Part shown: positions 52,469 through 60,607 of the stretch, piece after piece | How the letters are laid out: each line of letters opens with the position of its first letter | Position numbering within the stretch: position 1 is the stretch's first letter | Assembly: GCF_000377505.1 (NCBI RefSeq) | Contig: NZ_KB898208.1 | Span: 1-62,144 of the forward strand | DNA: 62,144 nt | Direction: 5' to 3' | Source: Paenibacillus massiliensis 2301065 = DSM 16942 | GTDB lineage: Bacteria; Bacillota; Bacilli; Paenibacillales; Paenibacillaceae | Program-made: the position numbers and the translations under genes | Notes under the pieces: model-generated | The model's input: only the letters and a program-made list of their open reading frames with translations | What the model was told of the DNA's origin: nothing | Databases searched by the model: none

Positions 52469-53440
52469 TTGACTAAACAGATGCCTAAAAAACCATTATG
52501 TCCACCAGGGCGCCCGCCACGCTTCAAGGATGTGCCCTTTGCGGATGTGACCCTGGACAATGGAGAGCCTCATACTTTAAAAATGGATATATATCAGGAC
52601 CTTAACCAAAAAACACCAGGACCATGCATCGTTTATTACTTTGGTGGAGGCTGGATGCACGGAGAATACCAGCAGGTGACTCAAAAAGCAGTATATTTTC
52701 GCGAGCTTGTAAGACTAGTAGAGCAAGGCTTTACTGTTGTATCGCCGTCTTATCGTTTGTCTACCCAATCTGCTTTCCCTGCGTGTATCCATGATTGCAA
52801 GGGAGTAATTCGTTATTTGAAAGCGAATTCAGAAGAGTATCATATTGATCCAGAACGGATTGGAGTTCTAGGGAACTCTGCTGGTGGACATTTAGCTGCC
52901 ATGGTGGCGTTGAGTGCCAACAACAGTGAAATGGAAGGCGACGTCGGCGGTAATCTCGACTTCTCCAGTGATGTAAAAGCAGCAACCATTTTTTATGCTC
53001 CAGCTGACTTAATAGAGTTCATCAGGAACAGTGTGCATGAATCCGTAAATGTATCAGGAACTGAGGTCGACAATACCAGTCAATCTACAGAGGATGTAAT
53101 ATCCAACATTCTTGGTTTATCTGGATCAGGAAAGTCGATAAAAGATTTGTATCAATTACTTGAGAGTGGCGACACAAATGATGAGGATTGGAAGTACCTG
53201 GAGTTGGCGAAGAAATGCAGTCCGATCAGCTATGTAGACGCCGATGGTCCACCCATCTTAATTTTGCACGGGGGACAAGATCCGCTTGTGCCTATTGAGC
53301 AAAGTGAAAGGCTGTATAAAGCTCTGCTATCTGCTGATGCGGAAGCGATGTATATATCGGTCTCCCAAGCTAATCATGGCCCAACGATGGGAAATGAAGC
53401 TGACCAAATGGCTTATCAGTTCTTAATCAACAGACTGTAG
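52469..53440 (+). CDS. Alpha/beta hydrolase, esterase-like
   Basis: This 323-residue cytosolic protein has the nucleophile elbow GNSAGGHLA (Ser near 139), an oxyanion-type FGGGWMHGE near 62-70, and a C-terminal ILHGGQDPLVPIEQSE (Asp) and NHGPT (His) completing a triad. It resembles acetylxylan/feruloyl-esterase-like and BD-FAE-type hydrolases. Start is TTG at 52469, set by AAAGGAGGA 6 nt upstream. In this cluster it could remove acyl groups from the imported sugar acid or open a lactone; that role is inference. Confidence 0.8.
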   Translation: MTKQMPKKPLCPPGRPPRFKDVPFADVTLDNGEPHTLKMDIYQDLNQKTPGPCIVYYFGGGWMHGEYQQVTQKAVYFRELVRLVEQGFTVVSPSYRLSTQSAFPACIHDCKGVIRYLKANSEEYHIDPERIGVLGNSAGGHLAAMVALSANNSEMEGDVGGNLDFSSDVKAATIFYAPADLIEFIRNSVHESVNVSGTEVDNTSQSTEDVISNILGLSGSGKSIKDLYQLLESGDTNDEDWKYLELAKKCSPISYVDADGPPILILHGGQDPLVPIEQSERLYKALLSADAEAMYISVSQANHGPTMGNEADQMAYQFLINRL

Positions 53441-53471
53441 AAAAAAACAAATAACGGTTAGGTCGGTTTCT

Positions 53472-53505
53472 CCCTCAGTTCAGTGACAAGAGCTGGGGGA
53501 TTATT
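53472..53505 (+). terminator. Terminator of the permease-hydrolase operon
   Basis: CCCTCAGTTC pairs with GAGCTGGGGG (wobbles included) around an 8-nt loop; trailing ATTATTT is weak. Confidence 0.5.
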
Positions 53506-53512
53506 TACATTG

Positions 53513-53574
53513 CAAAAAATCCCATCATAGTAGCAATAGAAATTCCGATGCTTCTACCGTCTACTATGATGGGA
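53513..53574 (-). terminator. Terminator of the PrpR-like regulator gene
   Basis: A perfect 14-bp inverted repeat (TCCCATCATAGTAG at 53520-53533, complement at 53561-53574, 27-nt loop) is followed on the minus strand by ATTTTTT, downstream of the regulator gene. Confidence 0.75.
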
Positions 53575-53719
53575 GCAGTTCAGCGATCGTATTCACCGAC
53601 CGCATGGGTGTACTTCCTCATTTATGGATCATGTATAGTGCCTGTATAGCTGGCATCTTGACCGAACATGATTACAGTCGCTTGTAGAAGCTATCTTCTC
53701 ATGTGACCCGGTCAAGGCA

Positions 53720-55498
53720 CTAATCTATCTTAAGATATCGCCATAGCGTTGTTCTGCTTATACCTAGCTGCTTAGCCGTCTTCGTTTGATTGCCCTTGTT
53801 TTGCTCAAGAACAGCGTTAACAATTTCGGTAGTATAGTCGAAAAGCGTCTTATCCTCAACCAGATGCTGTGTCAGATTAGCAGTAATATTAGCGGACGGC
53901 AATTCAGTTCTTTCATGCTTTAGTACTTCCAGCACTTGATGCTCTGAAATGTAATATGAATTAGAATACAGAACTAACTTTTTAATGGTTTGCTCAAGCT
54001 GATTAAGATTTCCTGGCCAATCAAAGTTCAGTAATTCCCTTAAAGCTTTAGGATCAAAGCCGATGACTTCCTTGTTACATTCAATATTCGTTTTATTGAG
54101 CAGAAGGGTGATGATCCCAGACATTTCATTTTTTCTCTCTTCAATAGAAGGCGAGTAAATACTGCCACAATCCAATTGGGTCATAATTTGATTGAAGATT
54201 TGTTTGTCTTGATCCGCACCGTTCGTACTGTAGGTAAATAGAATATTATTTTTTTGCAGCAGCTTGGTATTACTAATAATAGTTAGCAGCTTCTCTACAT
54301 CTTGAATGTTCATTTGTTCAATATCTTTGAATAATAGCGTATTACCCATTTCTACTAAAGGGCCATTCGATGAATTCAGCAGGTATTTCCATGTTCGTTC
54401 GTTAACGAGTTCAGAATGAATAACAATTAGATTATTCGTATGATTTTTTTGCTTAAGGTAGGCTGTGTAGGCCAAGCTGGTCTTAGCGGTGCCGCTCTCT
54501 CCAAAAATCAGCATGGCATTGTAATAGGAGCCTAACTTTTCGATCTGATTTTTAGAGGCTTCCTGGATATAAGAGGTAAATAAGAGCTTTTTATTTATAA
54601 TTTCTTCGATCTCAGCTTTATTCAGGTACTTCACACCGAAGCTATTGTTGATTAGGGGAGGCGTTGAATGCTTCACTTCACAGAGCACGTACCCATCCTC
54701 TATGTCGAGTTGCTTTATTTTGAGCTGATAAACCTGTGTATTATGTGTGTGATAGAATTGTTGTTCACCGTTTAAAGTCCCCTTGGTTGTGAGAAAGTGA
54801 CGAATTGATTTTTCTAGCTTCTCATCGATATTAGAGAAAACGCTTCCTAGTTCATTATCGAAAATGGCGACTTTCTGCGATTGCGTATGAAAACATGCGG
54901 TTAGTAGCTCATTCTTTTGTTTGATTTTTTTAAGATCATGTACCAGGGAAATAGCTTGTCGATAGGCATGCTTGATACTCTCGATCCCGGAGGTAATCAG
55001 TATCGTATTAATTGATTTACTCAGGGCAATCTTATGAGTAACGGCATCACACAGTACCATTTCGTAATGCTCATCTTTTAATTGGTCTAATAAGTTATCA
55101 GCACTCGAAGAGTTATCTAAGGTAATAATTTTTATATTATATTGCAAAATATCGCAGATCAGGTGGGCGGCTTCTGTAATGCTGGGATATCCTACAATGG
55201 CAAAGTTACTAGTATAGTTGTTAGCAAGCTTTATGGCACCCAAAATATCATACACGGAAATAGATACATCGATCACAGGGATGGAGACGGACTTATGAAG
55301 TAAGCTAGCCGTGCCACCTCTAGAAATAATAGCATCATAGTTGTCTACGGATAATTCAGAGACTAATTGTTGTCCTTCTTCTAAATCGGCAGTGTAAATC
55401 TTGATATCAATCTCCTCAAATTGTTCCCCGACAATTGTCATGGAATGATTTAATTCTTCGTAAGGTGCAATACCGAGTAATTTGATTTTTTGGGTCAC
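53720..55498 (-). CDS. PrpR-like Fis-family regulator lacking the sigma-54 contact motif
   Basis: The 592-residue protein has an N-terminal PrpR-type sensor (about 1-190; NYDAIISRGGTASLL), a PAS-like middle (about 200-285), an AAA+ domain (about 305-510) and a Fis-type helix-turn-helix (about 555-590; QTKTAKQLGISRTTLWRYLK). Walker A GESGTAKTS (333-341) is present. The GAFTGA loop is missing between it and the Walker B region, Walker B is degenerate (TLLFKDIEQ), and WPGNLNQLEQ lacks the usual Arg. It therefore probably controls ordinary sigma-A promoters. Start is GTG with GGAGGAGG upstream. It is divergent from the catabolic operon and is its likely regulator. Confidence 0.82.
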   Translation of the reverse strand: MTQKIKLLGIAPYEELNHSMTIVGEQFEEIDIKIYTADLEEGQQLVSELSVDNYDAIISRGGTASLLHKSVSIPVIDVSISVYDILGAIKLANNYTSNFAIVGYPSITEAAHLICDILQYNIKIITLDNSSSADNLLDQLKDEHYEMVLCDAVTHKIALSKSINTILITSGIESIKHAYRQAISLVHDLKKIKQKNELLTACFHTQSQKVAIFDNELGSVFSNIDEKLEKSIRHFLTTKGTLNGEQQFYHTHNTQVYQLKIKQLDIEDGYVLCEVKHSTPPLINNSFGVKYLNKAEIEEIINKKLLFTSYIQEASKNQIEKLGSYYNAMLIFGESGTAKTSLAYTAYLKQKNHTNNLIVIHSELVNERTWKYLLNSSNGPLVEMGNTLLFKDIEQMNIQDVEKLLTIISNTKLLQKNNILFTYSTNGADQDKQIFNQIMTQLDCGSIYSPSIEERKNEMSGIITLLLNKTNIECNKEVIGFDPKALRELLNFDWPGNLNQLEQTIKKLVLYSNSYYISEHQVLEVLKHERTELPSANITANLTQHLVEDKTLFDYTTEIVNAVLEQNKGNQTKTAKQLGISRTTLWRYLKID

Positions 55499-55578
55499 CA
55501 GACTTCGCCTCCTCCAGAAAAACGTTTCATTTATAAACGATTATAATGCGAAATCAAAAATAATAATACAATCATTCA

Positions 55579-55599
55579 TTAATCGTTTCAAAAAGAAAC
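55579..55599. promoter_or_regulatory. GAAACGATT motif and GTTTC/GAAAC inverted repeat in the divergent promoter region
   Basis: The minus strand reads TTGAAACGATTAA (55591-55579), matching the motif upstream of the permease gene. Next to it GTTTC-AAAAA-GAAAC forms an inverted repeat (55585-55599). A further CGTTTC lies at 55523 and TATAAT at 55542. No -24/-12 sigma-54 promoter is visible. Confidence 0.45.
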
Positions 55600-55676
55600 A
55601 TTTGGTTCGTGTATAAGGTTACTTAATCATTAGTATGGCTATAAAATAAAATTGTAATCAAAGAGGGGGTGAGTTG

Positions 55677-56936
55677 ATGCTGAAGTTACTGGTGATCGCT
55701 GATGACTTTACTGGAGCTTTAGATACGGGAGTTCAGTTTGCGAACTTAGGTGTGAAAACCTTAGTCACAGCAGATCTAGCTATTGACTACGAACTACTGG
55801 AAGAAGATCTGGAAGTTTTGGTTATGGATACGGAAAGTCGTTATCTGTCATTCACCGATTCCTACAACATAATCAGTAGCATTATAGAACAATCCAAGAA
55901 GGTTCAAGTGCCCTTCATTTATAAAAAAGTTGATTCTGCTTTGAGGGGAAATATCAGCAGTGAAATCAAAGCTGTGCTGGATCATTTCTCGGAGAAGACC
56001 ATTCCTTTTATACCCGCTTTTCCAGAAATAAACCGAATTGTTCGTGACGGTAACCTCTATATCAATGGACAGTTGGTTGCGGAAAGTGTGTTTGGTCAAG
56101 ATCCTTATGAGCCTGTTGCAGAAAGTAATATTCCCAAAAGGCTTCTAGACGAGGCCAATGTAGATACTCAATTGATTCGTGATGATCAGATCGAAGAAGC
56201 CAGAGCGGGCTTGCTGCTCTTTGATAGTGAAACAGACGAACAGCTACTTCAAATTATGACTACATTAAAGAAACATAATATTTCAGACATTACCATTGGA
56301 TGTGCCGGGTTTGCTAAGGTATTAGCTGATACTATTTTTTCAAATAGAGCAGCTCAAAAGGTAGTCATTCATGAACCGTTAGTTGTCATCTGCGGATCAG
56401 TTAATCCTATTACCAGACAGCAAATTGAGTATGCTGAAACGAAAAAATGTAAGCGCTATTCATTAAGCCCCCGTCAACTGCTGGAGACAGATTATTGGGG
56501 AAGTAAGGATGGACAGGAAAGTCTCGAATCCTATCTTGTGGACATGCTCGAAAATGAGTTAATCATATTCGAAACACTCAGCGATTATACCATGAATAAT
56601 TTGGAATCTTACGGAGAGTCTAATCATGTTCCATCTTCAGAATTTCGTTTTAGAATAGCACAGTCGTTGGGAAACTTGTCGAAACAATTACTTAATAGAA
56701 ATATAAATCGAACCTTACTCTTTACTGGTGGCGACACTTTATTCCAGTCGATGCAGGTCTTGAAGATTAATGAAGTAACACCACTCTGTGAAATCAGTCA
56801 GGGGGTTGTGTTATCCGAGATGATGTGGAAGGATAAGCCGATCCAGGTAATCACAAAATCAGGTGGGTTCGGGCATAAAGAATTATTTGACGATCTTAAT
56901 AAGAAAATCATAGAGCAGGAGGAACAGACATGTTAG
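55677..56936 (+). CDS. Four-carbon acid-sugar kinase (DUF1537 family)
   Basis: DUF1537 kinases phosphorylate D-threonate, D-erythronate or 3-oxo-tetronates at C4. The 419-residue protein has the N-terminal substrate motif VIADDFTGALDTGVQFA, YKKVDSALRGN near residue 85, and a C-terminal nucleotide part with LFTGGDT and KSGGFG. Start at ATG 55677 after AGAGGGGGTGAG (a TTG one codon earlier is possible). Pairing with pdxA2 in the same operon favours threonate 4-kinase activity. It overlaps the next gene by 7 nt. Confidence 0.88.
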   Translation: MLKLLVIADDFTGALDTGVQFANLGVKTLVTADLAIDYELLEEDLEVLVMDTESRYLSFTDSYNIISSIIEQSKKVQVPFIYKKVDSALRGNISSEIKAVLDHFSEKTIPFIPAFPEINRIVRDGNLYINGQLVAESVFGQDPYEPVAESNIPKRLLDEANVDTQLIRDDQIEEARAGLLLFDSETDEQLLQIMTTLKKHNISDITIGCAGFAKVLADTIFSNRAAQKVVIHEPLVVICGSVNPITRQQIEYAETKKCKRYSLSPRQLLETDYWGSKDGQESLESYLVDMLENELIIFETLSDYTMNNLESYGESNHVPSSEFRFRIAQSLGNLSKQLLNRNINRTLLFTGGDTLFQSMQVLKINEVTPLCEISQGVVLSEMMWKDKPIQVITKSGGFGHKELFDDLNKKIIEQEEQTC

Positions 56937-58087
56937 TAGATTACAGTTTGAAAATGCCTAAGAATATTTTCGCAGGTGAGCATGCGCTGGAACAATTGGA
57001 CACCATTCTGTCAGCCGATATTAAAAAGGTTGTTATCTTCACGGATAAAGGTGTGTTGGGTGCTGGATTGATCGCAATCCCGGAACAAATTCTTACTAGT
57101 AAAGCTATTGATTATACTATTATTTCTGAAATTCCAGCAGAACCTAGCTATCATCAAGCACAAGACATTGTGGATCGGTTCAAAAACGAAAAAGCGGATT
57201 TCATCATTGCGGTCGGTGGCGGCAGTGTGATGGACGTAGCAAAACTGGCCTCCATCCTGGCCACAGATGCTTACACGGTGAAGGATTTGTTGGACAACCC
57301 GCTTCTGGCTAAAAAGCAGGTAGCTTCCTTAATGATTCCAACCACTGCAGGAACAGGTGCAGAGGCGACGCCAAATAGCATCGTTGCTGTGCCGGAAAAA
57401 GAGCTGAAAGTTGGCATTGTGAATCCTGAAATGATTGCCGATTATGTGATTCTGGATGGTCGCCTGATTAAAAAGTTGCCAAAACCGATCGCAGCAGCTA
57501 CAGGGGTAGATGCCTTGTGCCACGCGATTGAATGCTTCACCTCAACGAAGGCTAATCCGTTCAGCAATACATTTGCAATGGAAGCACTTGATTTGATTAT
57601 GAATAACATTATTGAAGCTTGTACCAATCCAGAAGCACTTGATGCGAAAAATAACATGCTACTGGGTTCATTCTATGCAGGTGTCGCGATTACATCTTCA
57701 GGTACGACAGCCATTCATGCTCTGTCTTACCCGCTTGGTGGCAAATATCACATTCCACACGGCGTGTCGAATGCCATCTTGCTGACACCGGTTATGCGTT
57801 TTAACGAGCCGGTCATTAAAGAACACTTAGCCAAAGTATATGATCGTGTAGTAAGAGGCGGTAACCCTAATCTATCCGTGGATGAAAAATCGAAATATAT
57901 CATTACAGAGCTGGAACGAATCGTTGCCGTTCTTGAAATCCCAACAAGCCTGAAGACGTTCAATGTGCCAGAGGGTGATCTGGAGGGATTGGTTGAAGCG
58001 GGTATGCAGGTGACACGTCTGTTGGTGAACAATATGCGTGAAGTGACACCCGATGACGCAAGAAACATTTATTTAGAAGTGCTATAG
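56930..58087 (+). CDS. Iron-containing alcohol dehydrogenase
   Basis: This 385-residue group III alcohol dehydrogenase has the NAD-binding VGGGSVMDVAKLAS near 95-109 and TTAGTGAEATPNS near 140. Metal ligands lie in GVDALCHAIECFTS and the HGVSNAILL region. It would reduce an aldehyde or oxidise an alcohol in the cytosol. In this operon a natural role is reduction of a four-carbon aldehyde acid to the sugar acid used by the kinase, or oxidation of a hydroxy acid; direction is inference. AGGAGGA lies before the ATG, which overlaps the kinase stop. Confidence 0.87.
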   Translation: MLVDYSLKMPKNIFAGEHALEQLDTILSADIKKVVIFTDKGVLGAGLIAIPEQILTSKAIDYTIISEIPAEPSYHQAQDIVDRFKNEKADFIIAVGGGSVMDVAKLASILATDAYTVKDLLDNPLLAKKQVASLMIPTTAGTGAEATPNSIVAVPEKELKVGIVNPEMIADYVILDGRLIKKLPKPIAAATGVDALCHAIECFTSTKANPFSNTFAMEALDLIMNNIIEACTNPEALDAKNNMLLGSFYAGVAITSSGTTAIHALSYPLGGKYHIPHGVSNAILLTPVMRFNEPVIKEHLAKVYDRVVRGGNPNLSVDEKSKYIITELERIVAVLEIPTSLKTFNVPEGDLEGLVEAGMQVTRLLVNNMREVTPDDARNIYLEVL

Positions 58088-58134
58088 GCATTGTAGAAGA
58101 GCCATAAGGATGAAACGATTAGGAGGAAGCCGGA

Positions 58135-59031
58135 ATGGTAGATATTAAAGGAATTATCGCCCCGATTATTACACCTATGAATGCTGATGAAAGTGTTAAC
58201 TATGATGAACTAAGAGTGCAGATTGACCGCCTAATTGGGCATGGTGTACACGGGATCTTTGTGTTCGGGACAAACGGTGAGGGATATATCCTGTCTGAAG
58301 ATGAAAAGTGTGAAATTATGAAAACGACCGTGGATCAAGTGGCTGGACGAATCCCTGTGTACGCTTCAACGGGCTCGAATAGCACACTAGATACCATTCG
58401 TCTATCGAAGAAAGCGAAAGACATCGGGGTAGATGTCTTGTCCATTATTACACCTGGGTTTGCAGCTGCTTCACAAGATGAACTGTACACACATTTCAAA
58501 ACCGTCGCTGAACAGGTGGACCTGCCCATCGTTCTCTATAATATTCCGGCACGTACAGGGAATGCGATTGCTCCGGCAACAGTCGGCAAGCTGAGTACAA
58601 TCAACAACATTGTCGGTGTAAAGGATTCCAGTGGGAACTTTGATAATATTCTTCAGTATATTGAACACACGCGTGATCAGGAAGGCTTTGCGGTCTTGTC
58701 AGGTAATGATTCTCTCATTCTGTGGACCTTATTGGCTGGCGGTACAGGTGGTGTGGCGGGCTGCTCCAATGTGTATCCTTTTACCATGGCACAGATTTAT
58801 GAACAATTCCTTGCAGGCGACATTGCAGCGTCACGTCAATATCAGGACTCCATTCGTTCCTTTAGAGATTGCTTCAAATTTGGTAATCCGAACACGATCG
58901 TGAAGTATGCTGTTGCTGAATTAGGATTCCCGGTCGGTAAATGCCGTGCACCGTTCAATCAACTTTCAGACCAAGGCTTTGAAGCCCTTCGTCGAGTGAT
59001 TGCAGACAACCAAACCAATGGGATGAAATAA
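58135..59031 (+). CDS. DapA/NanA-family aldolase or dehydratase
   Basis: This 298-residue (beta-alpha)8-barrel of the dihydrodipicolinate synthase family binds the keto acid as a Schiff base. Lys163 in VGVKDSSG and Tyr135 in LYNIPARTG are the catalytic pair, and GTNGEG (45-50) binds the carboxylate. Members include N-acetylneuraminate lyase, 2-keto-3-deoxy-sugar-acid aldolases and dehydratases. Context points to a sugar acid rather than lysine synthesis. Aldol release of pyruvate is the simplest role here, but a dehydratase role is possible. TTAGGAGGA precedes the ATG. Confidence 0.87.
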   Translation: MVDIKGIIAPIITPMNADESVNYDELRVQIDRLIGHGVHGIFVFGTNGEGYILSEDEKCEIMKTTVDQVAGRIPVYASTGSNSTLDTIRLSKKAKDIGVDVLSIITPGFAAASQDELYTHFKTVAEQVDLPIVLYNIPARTGNAIAPATVGKLSTINNIVGVKDSSGNFDNILQYIEHTRDQEGFAVLSGNDSLILWTLLAGGTGGVAGCSNVYPFTMAQIYEQFLAGDIAASRQYQDSIRSFRDCFKFGNPNTIVKYAVAELGFPVGKCRAPFNQLSDQGFEALRRVIADNQTNGMK

Positions 59032-59043
59032 AGGAGACCAACC

Positions 59044-60072
59044 ATGACAAAAATAATTGGTATTACATTAGGTGATCCTGCTGGCATCGGTCCTGAAATA
59101 TCCATCAAAGCGTTCTCCAAGCCTGAATTGTATGACCGTTGTCGTCCGCTGCTGGTAGGTGATCAATCAGTTATCGAATATTATCTTGCACAGCATCCAG
59201 AATTAGACCTGAAGGTAAATGTCGTAGAGAATCCTAAAGATGGCCTTTACACGTATGGAACGATTGATTTGGTTGATTTGGGCCTTGTGAATATGGCTGA
59301 TTTCCAAATTGCTGAAGTGTCCGTAACAGGCGGCGACGCGGCCTTCCAATATGTGAAGAAAGTGATCGAGCTGGCACTTGCGAAGGACATTGATGCGACC
59401 GTAACGAATCCACTGAATAAAGAAGCGATGAATGCTGCAGGGCATCACTATGCAGGTCATACGGAGATTTATGGTGATCTAACGAATACAGAGAAATATA
59501 CGATGATGCTGGCTGACGGCAACCTGCGTGTAGTTCACGTATCCACTCATGTGTCCTTACGTGAAGCCTGTGACCGCGCAACCAAACAACGGGTACTGGA
59601 TGTCATCCGTATTGCTGATAAGGCATGTAAAGATCTGGGGATTGTTAACCCGAGAATTGCTATTGCCGGACTGAACCCTCACTGTGGTGAAAATGGTCTT
59701 TTTGGCACAGAGGAAATTGAGCATATTAATCCAGCAGTGGAAGCGGCGAAAGCAGAAGGCATTAATGCATTTGGTTCGTTGCCAGCGGATACGCTGTTTT
59801 CCAAAGCTAGAGGTGGCATGTACGACATCGTGGTTGCCATGTATCATGACCAAGGTCATATTCCGTTGAAATTGCTCGGATTTATCTATGATCAAGAGAC
59901 GAGCTCCTGGAAAGCTGTAGAGGGCGTGAATATTACGCTGGGCTTGCCGATTATCCGTACATCGGTTGACCACGGCACGGCCTTTGACCAAGCAGGTAAA
60001 TGGACAGCAAGTGAGCTTAGCTTGGAAAATGCCATTGATTATGCCATTAGACTTGCCGAAAATACTCAATAG
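59044..60072 (+). CDS. PdxA2-type phospho-threonate dehydrogenase
   Basis: PdxA-family proteins oxidise a 4-phosphohydroxy acid, which then loses CO2. The 342-residue protein has TLGDPAGIGPE at the start and metal-binding histidines in AGHTE, NPHCGENG and MYHDQGHIPLK. Biosynthetic PdxA acts in vitamin B6 synthesis, but linkage to a DUF1537 kinase marks PdxA2, which converts D-threonate 4-phosphate (or an isomer) to dihydroxyacetone phosphate and CO2 with NAD. AAAGGAGA lies before the ATG, 12 bp after the aldolase gene. Confidence 0.88.
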   Translation: MTKIIGITLGDPAGIGPEISIKAFSKPELYDRCRPLLVGDQSVIEYYLAQHPELDLKVNVVENPKDGLYTYGTIDLVDLGLVNMADFQIAEVSVTGGDAAFQYVKKVIELALAKDIDATVTNPLNKEAMNAAGHHYAGHTEIYGDLTNTEKYTMMLADGNLRVVHVSTHVSLREACDRATKQRVLDVIRIADKACKDLGIVNPRIAIAGLNPHCGENGLFGTEEIEHINPAVEAAKAEGINAFGSLPADTLFSKARGGMYDIVVAMYHDQGHIPLKLLGFIYDQETSSWKAVEGVNITLGLPIIRTSVDHGTAFDQAGKWTASELSLENAIDYAIRLAENTQ

Positions 60073-60088
60073 AAAGCGTGTCTGGACT

Positions 60089-60535
60089 ATGATTATTGAA
60101 CGAATTGAGCGTTTGGAACACTATCAGTCCATTCTCCCTAATCTGGATAAAGCACTTGCGACGATGCAAGGGATCGCTGAATGGAAGGAGGGGGAGCGCT
60201 ACCCATTTGATGGGGGCTTTCTCTTCTTTCAGTCAGGCACTACGAAGCCTTTATCCGAAGCACAATTCGAAGCACATCGGAAATATATCGACATCCAAGT
60301 GGTCCTCAAGGGAAGTGAGTATGCCGCTTTAGAGGATCTGAGAAACCTCTCGGTCGCCATTCCTTACAGCGAGGATCGAGATGTTGAAAAGTATGAAGGC
60401 GTGACGCAGCATGTCATGAAAATAACAGAAGGTATGGCGTATGTTCTCTTTCCGTGGGACGCTCACAAAGCCGTATTTCATATGGATCAACCGCTAGCCT
60501 TCACGAAGGCCGTCATTAAATTGGAAGTGAAATAA
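60089..60535 (+). CDS. YhcH/YjgK/YiaL-family protein
   Basis: This 148-residue cupin-like protein has the family metal-site segments EAHRKYIDIQ and FPWDAHKA. Relatives are linked to sialic-acid and other sugar-acid operons, and YhcH has been assigned an anomer-converting role. A mutarotase for the imported sugar acid would fit here. Start at ATG 60089, 16 bp after the pdxA2 stop; the ribosome site is poor (GAAAGCG). Confidence 0.82.
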   Translation: MIIERIERLEHYQSILPNLDKALATMQGIAEWKEGERYPFDGGFLFFQSGTTKPLSEAQFEAHRKYIDIQVVLKGSEYAALEDLRNLSVAIPYSEDRDVEKYEGVTQHVMKITEGMAYVLFPWDAHKAVFHMDQPLAFTKAVIKLEVK

Positions 60536-60607
60536 CTTTATTGCTGAATCCCTTTCATAATGGACTAGGTATTAGGAAATGGATTCTAATTGGAGGGAGA
60601 TTGTAAA

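Noticed and set aside
55499..55676. Sigma-54 promoter for the kinase operon
   Set aside because: No TGGCAC-N5-TTGC-like element is present and the regulator lacks the GAFTGA motif.
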